Source: Haberlea rhodopensis (lineage: Eukaryota; Streptophyta; Magnoliopsida; Lamiales; Gesneriaceae). Taken from it: a DNA stretch of 64,000 nt. Both the position numbers and the translations under genes were made by a program. Under the pieces are notes generated by a model. That model was not told the origin of the DNA, made no database searches, and saw only the letters and a list, made by a program, of their open reading frames with translations. Shown here piece by piece: positions 47,601-57,520 of the stretch (its first letter is position 1; every line of letters begins with the position of its first letter). Where the stretch lies: assembly GCA_907163345.1 (NCBI GenBank), contig CAJQUN010000001.1, positions 1,860,001-1,924,000 of the forward strand. Direction: 5' to 3'.

Positions 47601-48479
47601 TTCCATAAATAACTCATTGTTTGGTTCTCATTTTGGAAACACATTAATCTTTCTCCAATTTTCAATCTCTTTTATCAAAAATAAATCTTTTTCAATTTCT
47701 ACACTTCCCAACATAATCATTACATTAAGTTCAGCTTTTATTTACTTCCAGAAAATTCTCTATTATTATGTAAAATTTTAATTACTATCATATTTTAAAA
47801 ATTAAATGTTCAATCCTAATCATCATTTACACATTTATCAGTTCAATCATAATTTAATAATATTTACCAAACAAAATTTTAGGTAGTTAGACACATATTA
47901 TGACAGACTGTCTACTCATTTAAAAAACTCCAAACATATTTTTTTTCATTAAAAACCATTTCTTGAGACCTTTTCTCTAAATATTTTCCCAAAACATACA
48001 AAAACGTTGAGCTGCTTCTCAGCTAAATCATTCCTTCAGAGAATCTTATAAAGTAAATAATATTCTATTCAAAAATAAAATACTACATATTGGCAATACC
48101 AGTAAGAAACTATTCATTCATAAATCCCTATCAAAATCAAAATAGATAAGATAATGCATTGCCAATATTTACCTAAAGTTGGGAAAACCAGAGAAACAGA
48201 AGAAGAAAACCCCATTAACATTAAATCCCGCCTAAACATTGCAAGTTTCGAAAATGGTCTCGAAGAATCACTCCAGCATGTCATTGCTCTTCTGATTTTC
48301 CAACCTTTCTTTTGGGTTGAAACTGACATTTTTTCAGCATTATCCCTAGCAACCCAAGAAAAAACAACAAATTCAGAAAAAGAAAACATATTTTGTCTTG
48401 AAATTCAGAGCAAAAAATGGGAATTTCACCTGAAAAACGAGAGATTTGGAGGGATAATTGAGAAAAGAGCTGTCGCCAT
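38645..48479 (-). CDS. PPD5: PsbP-domain protein of the thylakoid lumen, PPD5-like
   Basis: Eleven exons join in phase to 290 residues: 48479-48430, 48345-48173, 47365-47257, 45759-45710, 45491-45424, 45331-45233, 39667-39608, 39490-39431, 39341-39287, 39018-38969, 38743-38645. The N-terminus is chloroplast-transit-like, followed by twin arginines R55-R56 and a hydrophobic stretch to about 74 (FRRDLMLMGFSSSVSLVFP), the pattern of Tat-dependent thylakoid-lumen import. The PsbP domain follows: FTFKWVESRKPERYSSAAPL, ERVDFIDNLIISVSIGPPNT, ALRVTSSQRMDESSVLDAH, DGESYWYYEYLVRKSP, ASTAERDGYLYSLSASTL, ending YVPPYKDPWRFW. This agrees with what I recall of Arabidopsis PPD5 (At5g11450, about 297 residues), a lumenal PsbP paralogue that is not a photosystem II core subunit. 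Intron 6 (39668-45232) is inflated by two LTR elements. The gene lies head-to-head with the CID5-like gene. The exact PPD number is less certain than the family. Confidence 0.92.
39843..41543 (+). mobile_element. Non-autonomous copia-type LTR element (TRIM/LARD-like)
   Basis: The two LTRs, 39843-40048 (206 bp) and 41369-41543 (175 bp), both start TGTCAAGAATATTACATAAA and end ATTTATTGACA. The left LTR is followed at once by TGGTATCAGAGCC, a perfect initiator-methionine tRNA primer-binding site. The right LTR is preceded by the purine tract TGATGGGGGA. Flanks ATAGA and AGAGA are a 5-bp target duplication with one mismatch. The 1320-bp interior has no gag or pol; it holds ACTGTTCATCG-like repeats (40288-40375) and four units of about 25 bp near 41115-41225. 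It must have been moved by proteins from another copia element. It sits sense-plus in intron 6 of the minus-strand PPD5-like gene. Confidence 0.9.
41115..41225 (+). repeat. Short tandem array in the copia-type element
   Basis: Four imperfect units of about 25 bp around TTTTAGCCTGACACTGTTG and its variant TTTGAGCCTTGCACGG. Confidence 0.75.
41626..41630. repeat. Gypsy-type element target-site duplication, left copy
   Basis: TCCTT, identical to 45104-45108. Confidence 0.85.
41631..41961 (+). repeat. 5' LTR of the gypsy-type element
   Basis: 331 bp. It matches the right LTR on both sides of a missing segment: CACTTGTGA joins directly to TTACATTGAC, whereas the right LTR has about 380 bp between them. 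Confidence 0.88.
42350..42660. repeat. Tandem array 1, CTCATCCCTTGAGAAG-type units
   Basis: Roughly 18 imperfect units of about 16 bases alternating CTCATCCCTTGAGAAG and CTCGTCCCCTGGAGAG. Confidence 0.9.
42665..42795. repeat. Tandem array 2, TAGGCCTC/CGGCCTCA units
   Basis: About five imperfect units of about 25 bases such as CATTCTTAGGCCTCCAGTCG. Confidence 0.85.
42849..42877. repeat. (AAT)n microsatellite
   Basis: A run of ATA/AAT triplets between tandem arrays 2 and 3 of the gypsy-type element. Confidence 0.85.
42945..43495. repeat. Tandem array 3, about 20 units of about 28 bp
   Basis: I counted 20 consecutive imperfect units of 26-29 bases around ATGAGGCGAGGGAGGGCTAA followed by CATACAGA or CATATGA. 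Confidence 0.93.
44390..45103 (+). repeat. 3' LTR of the gypsy-type element, with internal array
   Basis: 714 bp. Besides the parts shared with the 5' LTR it holds about 380 bp (about 44443-44825), including about 11 units of about 22 bp around ACCCGGGAAGAGAAGGACAC (44480-44705). Confidence 0.88.
45104..45108. repeat. Gypsy-type element target-site duplication, right copy
   Basis: TCCTT, identical to 41626-41630. Confidence 0.85.
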
Positions 48480-48760
48480 TGGATTTTCTATGTCAGCTCA
48501 TCTACTCTCGTCTCGACTCTTGAGCAAGATAGATGATATTATTACCTATTTTTATTAATTTATTAGAAAAAAATTGAGAATTTTTGTCGTTTTTTATTTC
48601 TGAATTCTACTAATTTTTTTACAGTAAAAAAAAATATGAGATATATTACAAAAAATATAAAATGTGAAACAAAAGGCTGTTTTTTTTTTTCTCGAATGAC
48701 ATGTACTTGTTCTCTATTTATTGCAAAAATCCACCCCCCAACTATATTTCTTCCATCCTT
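48480..48760. promoter_or_regulatory. Shared intergenic promoter of the PPD5-like and CID5-like genes
   Basis: The minus-strand PPD5-like gene starts translation at 48479. The plus-strand CID5-like transcript probably starts around 48720-48780, since its first non-coding exon ends at the donor GATCG|GTGAGT (48853/48854). Only about 250-300 bp of mainly AT-rich DNA separates the two leaders, so both promoters must overlap. Transcription start sites were not observed directly. Confidence 0.55.
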
Positions 48761-48853
48761 CCCTTTCTCGGGAGAAAAACACTTTAAAGCGATAGCAAAA
48801 TTAAGGGTTTTCTCGCCAATCGGAATATATTCGTCGGGTTCGTGATTCGATCG

Positions 48854-49799
48854 GTGAGTTATTTGGCGTTTGTTCATAAGTTTGCTACGCTGAATTTGAG
48901 GCGGTTTTGATCAATTATTGTATTCTTGAAATTGATGAAACATTAATGTTCGGTCTTACACGTGAAATCTCTGTATGATCATGTATGTTTAAACCTGAGT
49001 TTTAATTTTTTTTTCAATTTTATAATGAAGGAATGGAATTTGAGGTGGTTTGATTAGTTCTTGTATTCTTGCAATTGAAATAAATTTTTAGGTTTCCATT
49101 GATTTCTCTTGAAGTGAAATCTCCAAGTGATCATATATTGTTGCGCATGAATTATTTAATTTGTTTCGTTATTATCAGTTTATTATGATTTAGAGAAATG
49201 AAGACGGTTTTGATGAATTCTTGTTGAATTCGTGAATTCTTTTAAGAAAAACCGCCTTGGTGAGACCAAGGGTTTGGCTTTAATCCTTACCTATTAATTA
49301 AAAGAGAAAACAGGATATACAAAAGAAGTCCCGTTCTATCCAACTTTAGGCAGGCTCAGACATTAGCACTAGAAACTTTTCCACAAAAAATCTATAGGGC
49401 GGTCAAAAAAGTGTAGTTGGCTAAAATGTGAGAAATCGTATTGCCCTCTCTATAGATGTGAGAAATCATTGACATACGACCCAAAAATCTTTGATTTTGC
49501 TAAATGCATCAGATCCCATTCAACATTAGTTGCTTTGGAGCAATCCTATTTGACAGGATTCTTGAAATTGATTAGTTCGTTCACGTTGTATTGATAGTAA
49601 TGAAATTATGTATGATCATCCATTTTATAATCTGAACTATTAGCTTGATGATTGTGAATCAATTTCATCAAGTGGTTTTCTTGTTATTCATCGATTTTGT
49701 TATTTTGTGGTTTTTTGTTTTAAAAAAAATCATTTTGTTGTTTTGGCTTGCCTGAAATGGAAATTCCTTTCCCAAACAGTGGAATCTGGGGATTTTCAG
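48854..49799 (+). other. Probable 5' UTR intron of the CID5-like gene
   Basis: The donor is GATCG|GTGAGT (48853/48854) and the acceptor GATTTTCAG|TA (49799/49800), two bases before the ATG at 49802. The intron contains a decayed LINE tail at about 49240-49560. It is inferred from splice signals and the position of the family start codon. Confidence 0.55.
49240..49560 (-). mobile_element. Decayed LINE RNase H tail in the CID5 leader intron
   Basis: The minus strand translates in part as SHIYREGNTISHILANYTF, matching the end of the RNase H domain of plant L1 elements (HxxREGNxxAdxLAN), followed by FDRPIDFLWKSF. The rest has stops and frameshifts. The orientation is opposite to the host gene. 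Confidence 0.6.
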
Positions 49800-49801
49800 T
49801 A

Positions 49802-51559
49802 ATGAAGCCTGGATCATTTACTTTGAATCCCCATGCATCATCATACATACCACTCTCAAAAAGAGTGGCTGTTGTTAAGAGCAACAATTTGAATTTACTT
49901 CCAGAATTTCAGAGTGAGAATGAGTCTGTTTGGCGCGGACAGCGACCAGGCAATACACAAGGACAGGTAGAAATGTCTCTAGCAGTTATATACCTAATGC
50001 TAGCGCTTTCCAAACTGCTGAGTTTTCTAAATTGAAGGACCATCATGGCGGCAAGGCTTATGCTTCATCGTCTTATTATCAAAATGATATACCTGAAAGG
50101 TCAAACTCTGATGAAGAATCTGATATGGATTTAGCATACCTTCGGATGACATATCCTGGAATATCAGAAGAATCTATTTCTGAAGCCTATTTGGCCAACA
50201 GAGGTGACTTAGATGCCACGATTGAGATGCTGGATCATCTTGAGGTAGCTTCTTTAACTATTGAAAGATTTTAAATTATTTAAATATGTGCCTATGCATT
50301 CTGATTTGATTTTTTTATGTATTTCTACCTATCGAGCCGCTATTGTCTTTATCAGCCTTCCATGATCTGCACTGGATTGATACTCTTACTGCTAAAATGT
50401 GGGGTGTAAAGAATTCTGGGATGATGTGCTTTTGTTTTCCTTTGTTCTTTTGTTATAGTTGGCCTTAGAGGAGCCTTGCCTCAAGATTGTTTCATTAGAT
50501 TTCTATGAAATGGTGATATTTCTGAAGAATATTATGGTTTGTGTCATTTCATAATCTCTGCTTTTTATATGAATGCTTTAAAAAAAATTCTGGCTTTATG
50601 CAAGTTCTGTATAGTATCTTCAAATGTTCATCATGTGTGCCCATTTATGTGCACGGGTGATTCAGTGTATGATCATCAGTAAATCGATAAGAGTTAGTAT
50701 GAAGGAAAAACAAACAAGGAAAGGGAAGGAATACTGAAATTTGTAAAAATCTTGAGCCACATGCAGCAGAAGCTTTTTATGCATTCATCCACATACGATG
50801 CTAGTCAGTACTAATTGCCATAGAAGAAGTTGGAGATAAACAATTGGACTTTGATGCTTGGCCAAAAAATAGAAGAAAGAGAAACCTTGAAGTTAAATAA
50901 CTTTTGTTAGATTAAATCATTAAAATGCTGCCATGTATTTTGAGTAAAGGTGTTGGTTGTAGTTACTTCTGATTAGGATGTTTATGCAGGTCCTACTCTT
51001 GGATTTCTGATTTGTTCTTATAATTTTCTCTTATACCCTTTACTCTTAGGAATTTTGCCTTTTGTGTAAATTATTCTCAAACTAAATAATTCTAAGATAT
51101 GTTGGATCATATCCATCAACTTTTTTGTTTATACCTTTTCCTGTTAAACGCGACACCTGTTGTTTGGAAGGAGAACATGGCCGGAGTTTGTTTCTCCAGC
51201 ATTGTTTGGTGGATACATGAATTTTTCATCTTTCAGGTTGCTCAAACAACTCACTTTTTTGTGCTTCCTGCCTGTAGATTGCTACGTTGAATTATTTGAT
51301 AGATTAGTGAGAGTCGAGCTGATACCGACTAATTTGAGATTAAGATTTACTTCATGATGAGAAATGGCATTTTTTTCAAATTGTGCAGCTTGACCATGTA
51401 GATTTCTCTGAAAAGCTTCCAGACACTTTGGATATTTGTGATGTGCCAGAATCTGGTTCTTTTGGTGGCTTAGCATCACTAAAACTAAAGGGTGTGGCAG
51501 GAGAAGCTGGAGTTTCAGCGTCTTCATCCAAATTTCCCTCTGCTAGATCAACTACCTAA
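49802..51559 (+). CDS. CID5: PAM2 + CUE protein, CID5/IPD1-like, with apparent frameshift
   Basis: CTC-interacting-domain protein: the N-terminal PAM2 motif (residues 1-20, GSFTLNPHASSYIPL) binds the MLLE domain of poly(A)-binding protein, and the CUE domain (LAYLRMTYPGISEESISEAY, then ANRGDLDATIEMLDHLE) is ubiquitin-binding-like. Exon 1 is 49802-50244 and exon 2 is 51389-51559 (LDHVDFSEKLPDTLDI...SARSTT, TAA). The ATG at 49802 is preferred because it follows an acceptor and matches family starts (MKPGS); an in-frame ATG at 49757 also exists. Oddity: the frame that encodes PAM2 runs on through NTQGQVEM to a stop at 50033-50035, while the CUE domain lies in another frame from about 49960 (TGRNVSSSYIPNASAFQ). 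The join cannot be explained by an intron of normal size. Either a small indel has broken the gene or there is a sequence error. The closest family member from memory is Arabidopsis CID5/IPD1 (At5g11440). Confidence 0.8.
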
Positions 51560-54500
51560 AACTCGTATTAGCAGTTCTTACTGTCCTTTGCACTTGTTGA
51601 TACAAATAGTAAACAGTAAATTCTTCTCTTTTCTTCTCTTAGTTTGAGCTTGGCAGATTCTTCATTTTTGTTGTATAGCCTGTAGATTTGATTGATAGTT
51701 GGCGATTGTCTGTGCTGGTATCGTTTTGTTTCTAAGTTGTCTAAATGATCTCGAGTTGTTATATGATATTCGCAGCTAGCATGGTATTTTTCGTTTTATT
51801 GACATCCATGTTGTTTTCTTCTCTTCCCATTGACATGCATTTTGAGCCAAATTCTGGCTTCTTCCCTAAAATTTGCTTCAATTTCAGACGTCTTCTCTAA
51901 AGTTTCATTTTGATCCATTTGAACCCCGGGAAGCATTATTATATAGCTAGAATTTAATACTTCATATGCTTTTTTACACCTAGTATCAGTGGCGAATGCA
52001 GTGCCCCTCGAATATATATATGTATAGAGTTGCCCGTTATATTTATAAAAAAACCTACATTTTTGCTCCACTCAATAAAAACCTACAATTTTACCCCCAC
52101 AATCCCCAGTACGTGTCGGTACTCTCAAATCTGTCCCTTCCCCCACTCTCCATTGGTTCGTTTTGTAGGAATAGAGTAGTCTAATTGTGTCTAATAGACT
52201 GGAGGATGGCTAGGCTAGATTCACCCCTGCCTATTGTTATGCGTAAAATTTTAAGCCAACTTGAGGCACTAGTGGTGATAAGTAGTTGAATCAAGACAGC
52301 ATCACTGGTATTTTTGTCTTCCATTTGTTGAAAGCAGAATTGAGCCAACATAGAATTTAAAAATTATATTATTTTGAAGAATTTTGAATTTGAGCTCGAT
52401 TCATTCTGTTTGAACTTAATTATCTTTGTTTTATTGAACAAATATTTTATATGGCTCGAGCTTAGTGAGAGCTTCATTTTGAAAAGTAAATAAAAATATG
52501 AAAGCTCGTGAATGATTGCGTCCAACTCGGTCAAAAAAATTTACTAAAGGTATCATTTGGATTGAATAATTTGATTTGAAAGAAGAATTAGAAATCTAAT
52601 CATTTGAAATTCATGGATTTGAAATGACATGTCATTGTTGTCATTTTAAATCCTCCCAAAATACAAATGAAATGTATGCAAGAAGAATGAGGAATTTGAA
52701 TTACCCAATACAAATTTTTTTACTCAAACATAAATGAGGAATTTGACTGAGGAATTTGAAATTCATTCACTTCAAATCCTTCGATCCAAACACAACTTAA
52801 AAGTGTTCAAGTTTATCATGAGTTTCAATGTTTGATATTTTGAATATTGATTCAATTTATTAGTATAGCAAAATAACAGATTAAAATTGAGTATTGTTTG
52901 GCTTGAAATTATTTTAAATAGCCTATCTTGTATGATGCATATATAAGGTGTATTTAGTCTTATATAATATAATTGCCAAGAAGGACATTATACCAAGAAT
53001 ATAATGCAAATAATTATTTTTAGACATATTTTTATGTATAAAAGTTGTTTAAGAATATTATAATAAATATTAAAACTGGTTTATGGTTAAAATGTTTAAT
53101 TGATATTGCTTTGAATAAATCGAAAAATGGAATATAATTAATATTTATTTATTTTTTCTATAATGTACAGGTATAAAAAATCAAAAATTCTCCATCACTC
53201 ATCCATGGATTTGGCTTGACTTTTAACCAAAGAATTGTGTAACCATGACAACCATCTCTCTCCTTCACTATGATATCAAACATATTTGGTCATTTGTTAA
53301 TATCATGTAGTTTTTTTATTCACATTTCCCACTTGGTCATTATTGTATTACTATTTTTGAAGGAAATTGGATTTTCTAAAGGTGGATTATAAAATTTACA
53401 AGTTTTTAGCATTGTGTGTGTGTGCATTTCTTAACTAAAAAACTCATAGTTTTGTAGTTATTTACTGAGAATTAATCTCACTACGGTGACATTATGGATT
53501 CATACTAACGAAACTTTAAATCATTCGAGTTGTTTTTTTTTATAACATTTAGCAGATTTTATTTGCCTAACCTTTTATAAAAAAACAATATTTTGAATGT
53601 TCAAATGTTCGAATTCAGAATAAAAGTATGTTTATAATTATAGCAGTTTGTTACACAATCTACATGATTGTAGGATTATCTTTTTGGGGTCTATAAGAAC
53701 TATAATTATTATTATTATTATTTTGGATTTCTTTTTAAGAATGAATTTATATACAAGTCTATGAAAATATTTTTATAACTATGCGTAACTTTATAAAATC
53801 AATAGTAATCTATAAAAAATCTACAATAGTCTATGCAAATCTTTATAAAGGTTAATAGAATCTATCAATTTCATAAAAAATTATTATTTAAAAAAATCAT
53901 TAAAAGTCATTAAAATATGAGATTGATTATGGTCTTTTCTATTGTGCTGACCATTGTGATGGAAAAGGGTCGAGAGGCGTCAACCTGGATTGAGCAGCAT
54001 GGGATGATTCGTGATGCTTTACGTGGCATTTTAATACCAGAAATCAATGCCTGCATGAAGCCGGCTGCTTTCACCAGTTGTAAGTTGTAAATAACGGCTC
54101 CATTGGACAAATTCGGCTGAGCTTAAAATACTGACGTAACAGTAAAATTACTGTCATGCGATCCAGAGGTAATGAATTTAAGTCACGGAAACATCTTTGC
54201 AGTGCAATGAAAATGTTGCATATATTAGCCTCAAAGTAGTCCGACACTTTCCCGTACTACATGCATAACAAGAGTTTCATGCACCGGATCTGCCCTTTAC
54301 TGGATTCTATGAAATCAATCTGAAAGTTAAAAATTTTCATAGTTTTGATTTAATTAAAAAATAACTTAAAATTGAGGATTAGATAATTGAAATTCATTGT
54401 ATTTGAATCAAGTTAAGTGAATCTGAAATCCAATGTCAGCAATTAGTTCTATCCTAGCAGTCTTAATGTTTTATTTTGAATAATTCCAATTTCTAGGGAA

Positions 54501-55103
54501 ATATATACATATATGATTAAATTTACATTGTGAATCTGAAATTTCCAACCATTCCACCCGGTGCAGCTCCTTTAATTTCAGGGTTCGACCCTCGACAAAA
54601 TTTGATGGATCTTGTAAGCAAGTGTCGTTGGCAAGTCTATACACCCCTAGGATTTGTTTTTCTCTCGTGCTAGGAGAGACCGTTGAGCTCAGAAAGGAGA
54701 TTCTTTCCCTCATAAAGTGGATATTGATCGAGCTAACTTCTACTTCTTAGTAAAAGGGCTTACTCTTAAGATTGACTGGGTGAGGTTCCCCCCGCCTACT
54801 ATTCCATTCAACTACATTTGTTCCTGTAATCTATAGCCTAACAGAACGCAGCAGTTTCAGTTTAACTTAAGGAATTTCTACTAGGATCTCCTTTTGTATC
54901 TTTTGGAATACTTCTGGTAGGAGTTGATAGTAAGTTATCAAGCGACATAACACGTGACACATGAAACATAAAGATTAACTAGGATTATTGGACAATAACA
55001 GAAGTATAAGCATATCATGACATTGCATAAAAACCCATAATACCAACAGGGTATGTTAAATTTAATCGATCTATACACAGATTTCTCCATGAATGGAAAT
55101 CAT
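51560..55103. other. Intergenic DNA with MITE-like repeats
   Basis: No gene was recognised. A repeat-like block starting CAGTGGCGAATGCAG lies at about 51988-52230. A MITE-like block at about 52548-52800 has imperfect inverted ends (ATTTGGATTGAATAATTTGA against TGTTTGGATCGAAGGATTTG). Positions 52800-54400 are very AT-rich. A repeat-like segment at 54540-54830 has a minus-strand frame (ELHRVEWLEISDSQ) that resembles widely dispersed plant repeat sequence, not a gene. Confidence 0.4.
52548..52800. mobile_element. MITE-like element with imperfect inverted ends
   Basis: Left end ATCATTTGGATTGAATAATT and right end, inverted, TTGTGTTTGGATCGAAGGAT are related. The body is AT-rich with internal complementary ATTTGAAATTCAT words and no coding capacity. 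The superfamily is not determined. Confidence 0.5.
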
Positions 55104-56882
55104 CTACAATAAAGCAAGTTCATTTTGGAGCTTCTTGGCATACTTTGTCATGCCACCAATGGAATATGCTTTTATCATGGTTCTATACGTGATTCTATCA
55201 GGTTTACAATCTCTCCTTCTCATCATCTCAAGCACGCCTTTCATCTCTGCAAGGCAACCCATCATGCCATAAGCATCCACTAAACAGTTGAAAAACACTG
55301 TATCAAGAGTAACATCTGAATTCTCAACAAATCTCAGAATGGCTGCAATTTTTTCAGCATTACCGGTAAGCCCATAAGCTCTAACAATCGAACAGAGTGT
55401 AACACAATTTGGTTTTATCCTCTCAGACTGCATCAACCTAAACAAAAATTCCATCTGTTTTATATCTCCAGCTTTACCAAATGCATCTATGACAATATTA
55501 TAAGTAACAATGGTCCATGAAAAGTGGTATCTTTGCATGTATTCCATCACGGCTCCCATTTTGTCATAGTTTCCAGTTTTTCCATACGAATCAAGGAGTA
55601 TGTTAAATGTCTTGATGCTGGGTTCGATGCCAGCACTTTGAAACTTCTCGTAACATTTCTCCATCATTTCAATCTGCCCACTACCACCAAAAGCACGTAG
55701 TGTGGAATTCATGGTCCATACATCAGGTTCACACTCTCGTTGCCTAAGCATTTGCATGAGTAATGATTCCATCTCTGTAAACCTACAAGGAACAAAAGAC
55801 GCAAAAATCTTAATACTACCAACGAAAATGCATACCATCTGGATAAAAAGAGAGAAGAAAGGAAGTGTGAAAAAAAGAAAAAGAAAACCAAATTCAAGCA
55901 TTTTCAAGTCTTAGGTTGCAGCAAACAAGACAATAAGAAATCCAGATTCACAACACGTAAAAGACTATTGAAATCTATAGGACCGAGCATTTACAGTTGG
56001 GCATAGAACTACAATTCAAATATTTCAAGTTGTACAGCAGTCCAAGTGCAACATATCGACCATTGTGCACCGTAAGAAACCACGCTTGACAATAAAGAGA
56101 ATTGTTGCTCCCAATACCCTCCCTCCTAATAACCCATTTGCAATTAATGGAATTTAACACGCAGTAATAAACCGAACACGCGACGTTAACTCCGACACTA
56201 ACTATGCAACTCAAAATTATCAAGTCATACTACAGTTGAAGTGCCACATTTCGATCACAGTGCCACATAAGTGCCACATAGACATCCACACAAGACCAGG
56301 ACCACAGGGCAATTATTGACCCCAACACAATTTAAAACGCAATAGATGACTAGACCCACTCTTGCTTTTGTGCTATCTTATACTCATCATTGAGAACCAA
56401 AAAATTACATATATAATTTTCATTTTAACATGTTACCAAATTGAGATTGAAATAGTAAAGGCCAAGAAGATATACTTTTTTGATTTTCCATAGGAATCAA
56501 TGAGAGTATTATATGTAACTGTGTTGGGTCTGATTCCCTCAACTTCCATGTCAGAAAGCAGCGATTTAACTCTACAAAAATCATGGACTACCAGACAAGA
56601 CTTTATGAGAATTGAGTAAGTGTAGACATCAGGTGAACAATTCCGAGTGCTCTTCATCTGTTCAAGAATAGAAAAGGCTTTCTCAAAAAGGCCACTTCGG
56701 CTGTAGGCAGACAAAAGAGCAGTGAAAGCTTCCCGATCCACAACACATCCTTCATCAATCATTGCCTGAAATAATGTGTGAGCTTTCTCGGGTTGCTTGC
56801 ATTTTCCAAGCATGACAATCAGCTTTATATATATGCCAGAATTGGGCCTGTACCATAGTTGCTCTCGAAGGAGATCAAAAAC
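55104..56882 (-). CDS. P-class PPR protein, last two exons (5' part not visible)
   Basis: Organellar RNA-binding pentatricopeptide-repeat protein. Exon 56882-56476 (acceptor GATTCAG|GTTTTTG) and exon 55782-55104 (donor AAAAAA|GTATAT, acceptor TTGTAG|GTTTAC) join in phase to 361 residues ending KLQNELALL. About ten consecutive 35-residue PPR motifs are visible (for example YIKLIVMLGKCKQPEKAHTL, TYNTLIDSYGKSKKFTEMES, TFNILLDSYGKTGNYDKMGA, TYRTMIKAYSIGGMTKYAKK). There is no E/DYW or SMR extension, so it is P class. Wording such as VFDLLREQLWYRPN and WTMNSTLRAFGG recalls the Arabidopsis At5g48730/At3g06430 group. The targeting peptide and first repeats are missing: nothing matching was found between 56883 and 64000, where the presumed upstream intron holds a copia element and a LINE piece. 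Either the first exon lies beyond the window or the gene is 5'-truncated. Confidence 0.88.
56205..56321 (-). repeat. Left arm of a 110-bp inverted repeat
   Basis: The reverse complement of this segment, from GTCAATAATTGCCCTGTGG to TTGATAATTTTGAGTTGCA, matches 61910-62014 except for a few substitutions and about 12 extra bases (a second ATGTGGCACTT unit). The arms lie about 5.6 kb apart around the copia element. Confidence 0.85.
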
Positions 56883-57156
56883 CTGAATCATTAAAAACTA
56901 GAATGAATCTTGCTCCAAAGGATTAGAAATAGAATTCCGAAAAGTGACAAACACAACATATCATTTCTCTTTCTATTGGAGTTCATATGGTTTTACGAGT
57001 AGTCTATATAAGGTATAACTTGAGATTTACAGGGCAATTTTGTCAGTTCACAATAATAAAAGTGACCTAGTATTCTAAAATGAAAGTTGAAACTACACAA
57101 AATAATGGTAAATACATAAGCTGACTTGCAACGCCAAAAAGATTTTGTATGTTTCA

Positions 57157-57161
57157 TATTC
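57157..57161. repeat. Copia target-site duplication, left copy
   Basis: TATTC, identical to 61887-61891. Confidence 0.88.
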
Positions 57162-57363
57162 TGTAAACAAAGATGAATATGGGAGAATTTTCTCTCTGTA
57201 TTATTCAATATGAATATGAAACAAACTAAGTCTCTATTTAAAGAAAAGAAGCTAATCCTATACCAGGAAACAAATCTGTAATTACGGAAACTATATACAA
57301 CTCCATATATTCAGTCAATCAAATACTCTAATTACTAAATATTTATCAATCAAATCTTCAACA
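57162..57363 (-). repeat. 3' LTR of the copia element
   Basis: 202 bp, about 95 percent identical by eye to 61685-61886. Confidence 0.93.
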
Positions 57364-57520
57364 CTCCCCCTCAAGTTGGTGCAAAAATGTCAGACATGCC
57401 CAACTTGCTAACGTGAAGCTCAAAGGTTGTCTTAGCAAGCCTTTTGTGAGAACACGCTTGTTACAAATGGGATACAACTTGTCACTTCCTCCACTTTCTC
57501 CTTTATCATGTCGAACCGGA

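Noticed and set aside
48114..48558. Plus-strand 134-codon frame opposite the first exons of the PPD5-like gene
   Set aside because: It is the antisense shadow of exons 1-2, whose splice sites and protein match the PPD family.
49957..49990. Mini-intron GTAGAAATGTCTCTAG to rescue the CID5-like frame
   Set aside because: About 16 bases is far below the minimum plant intron size.
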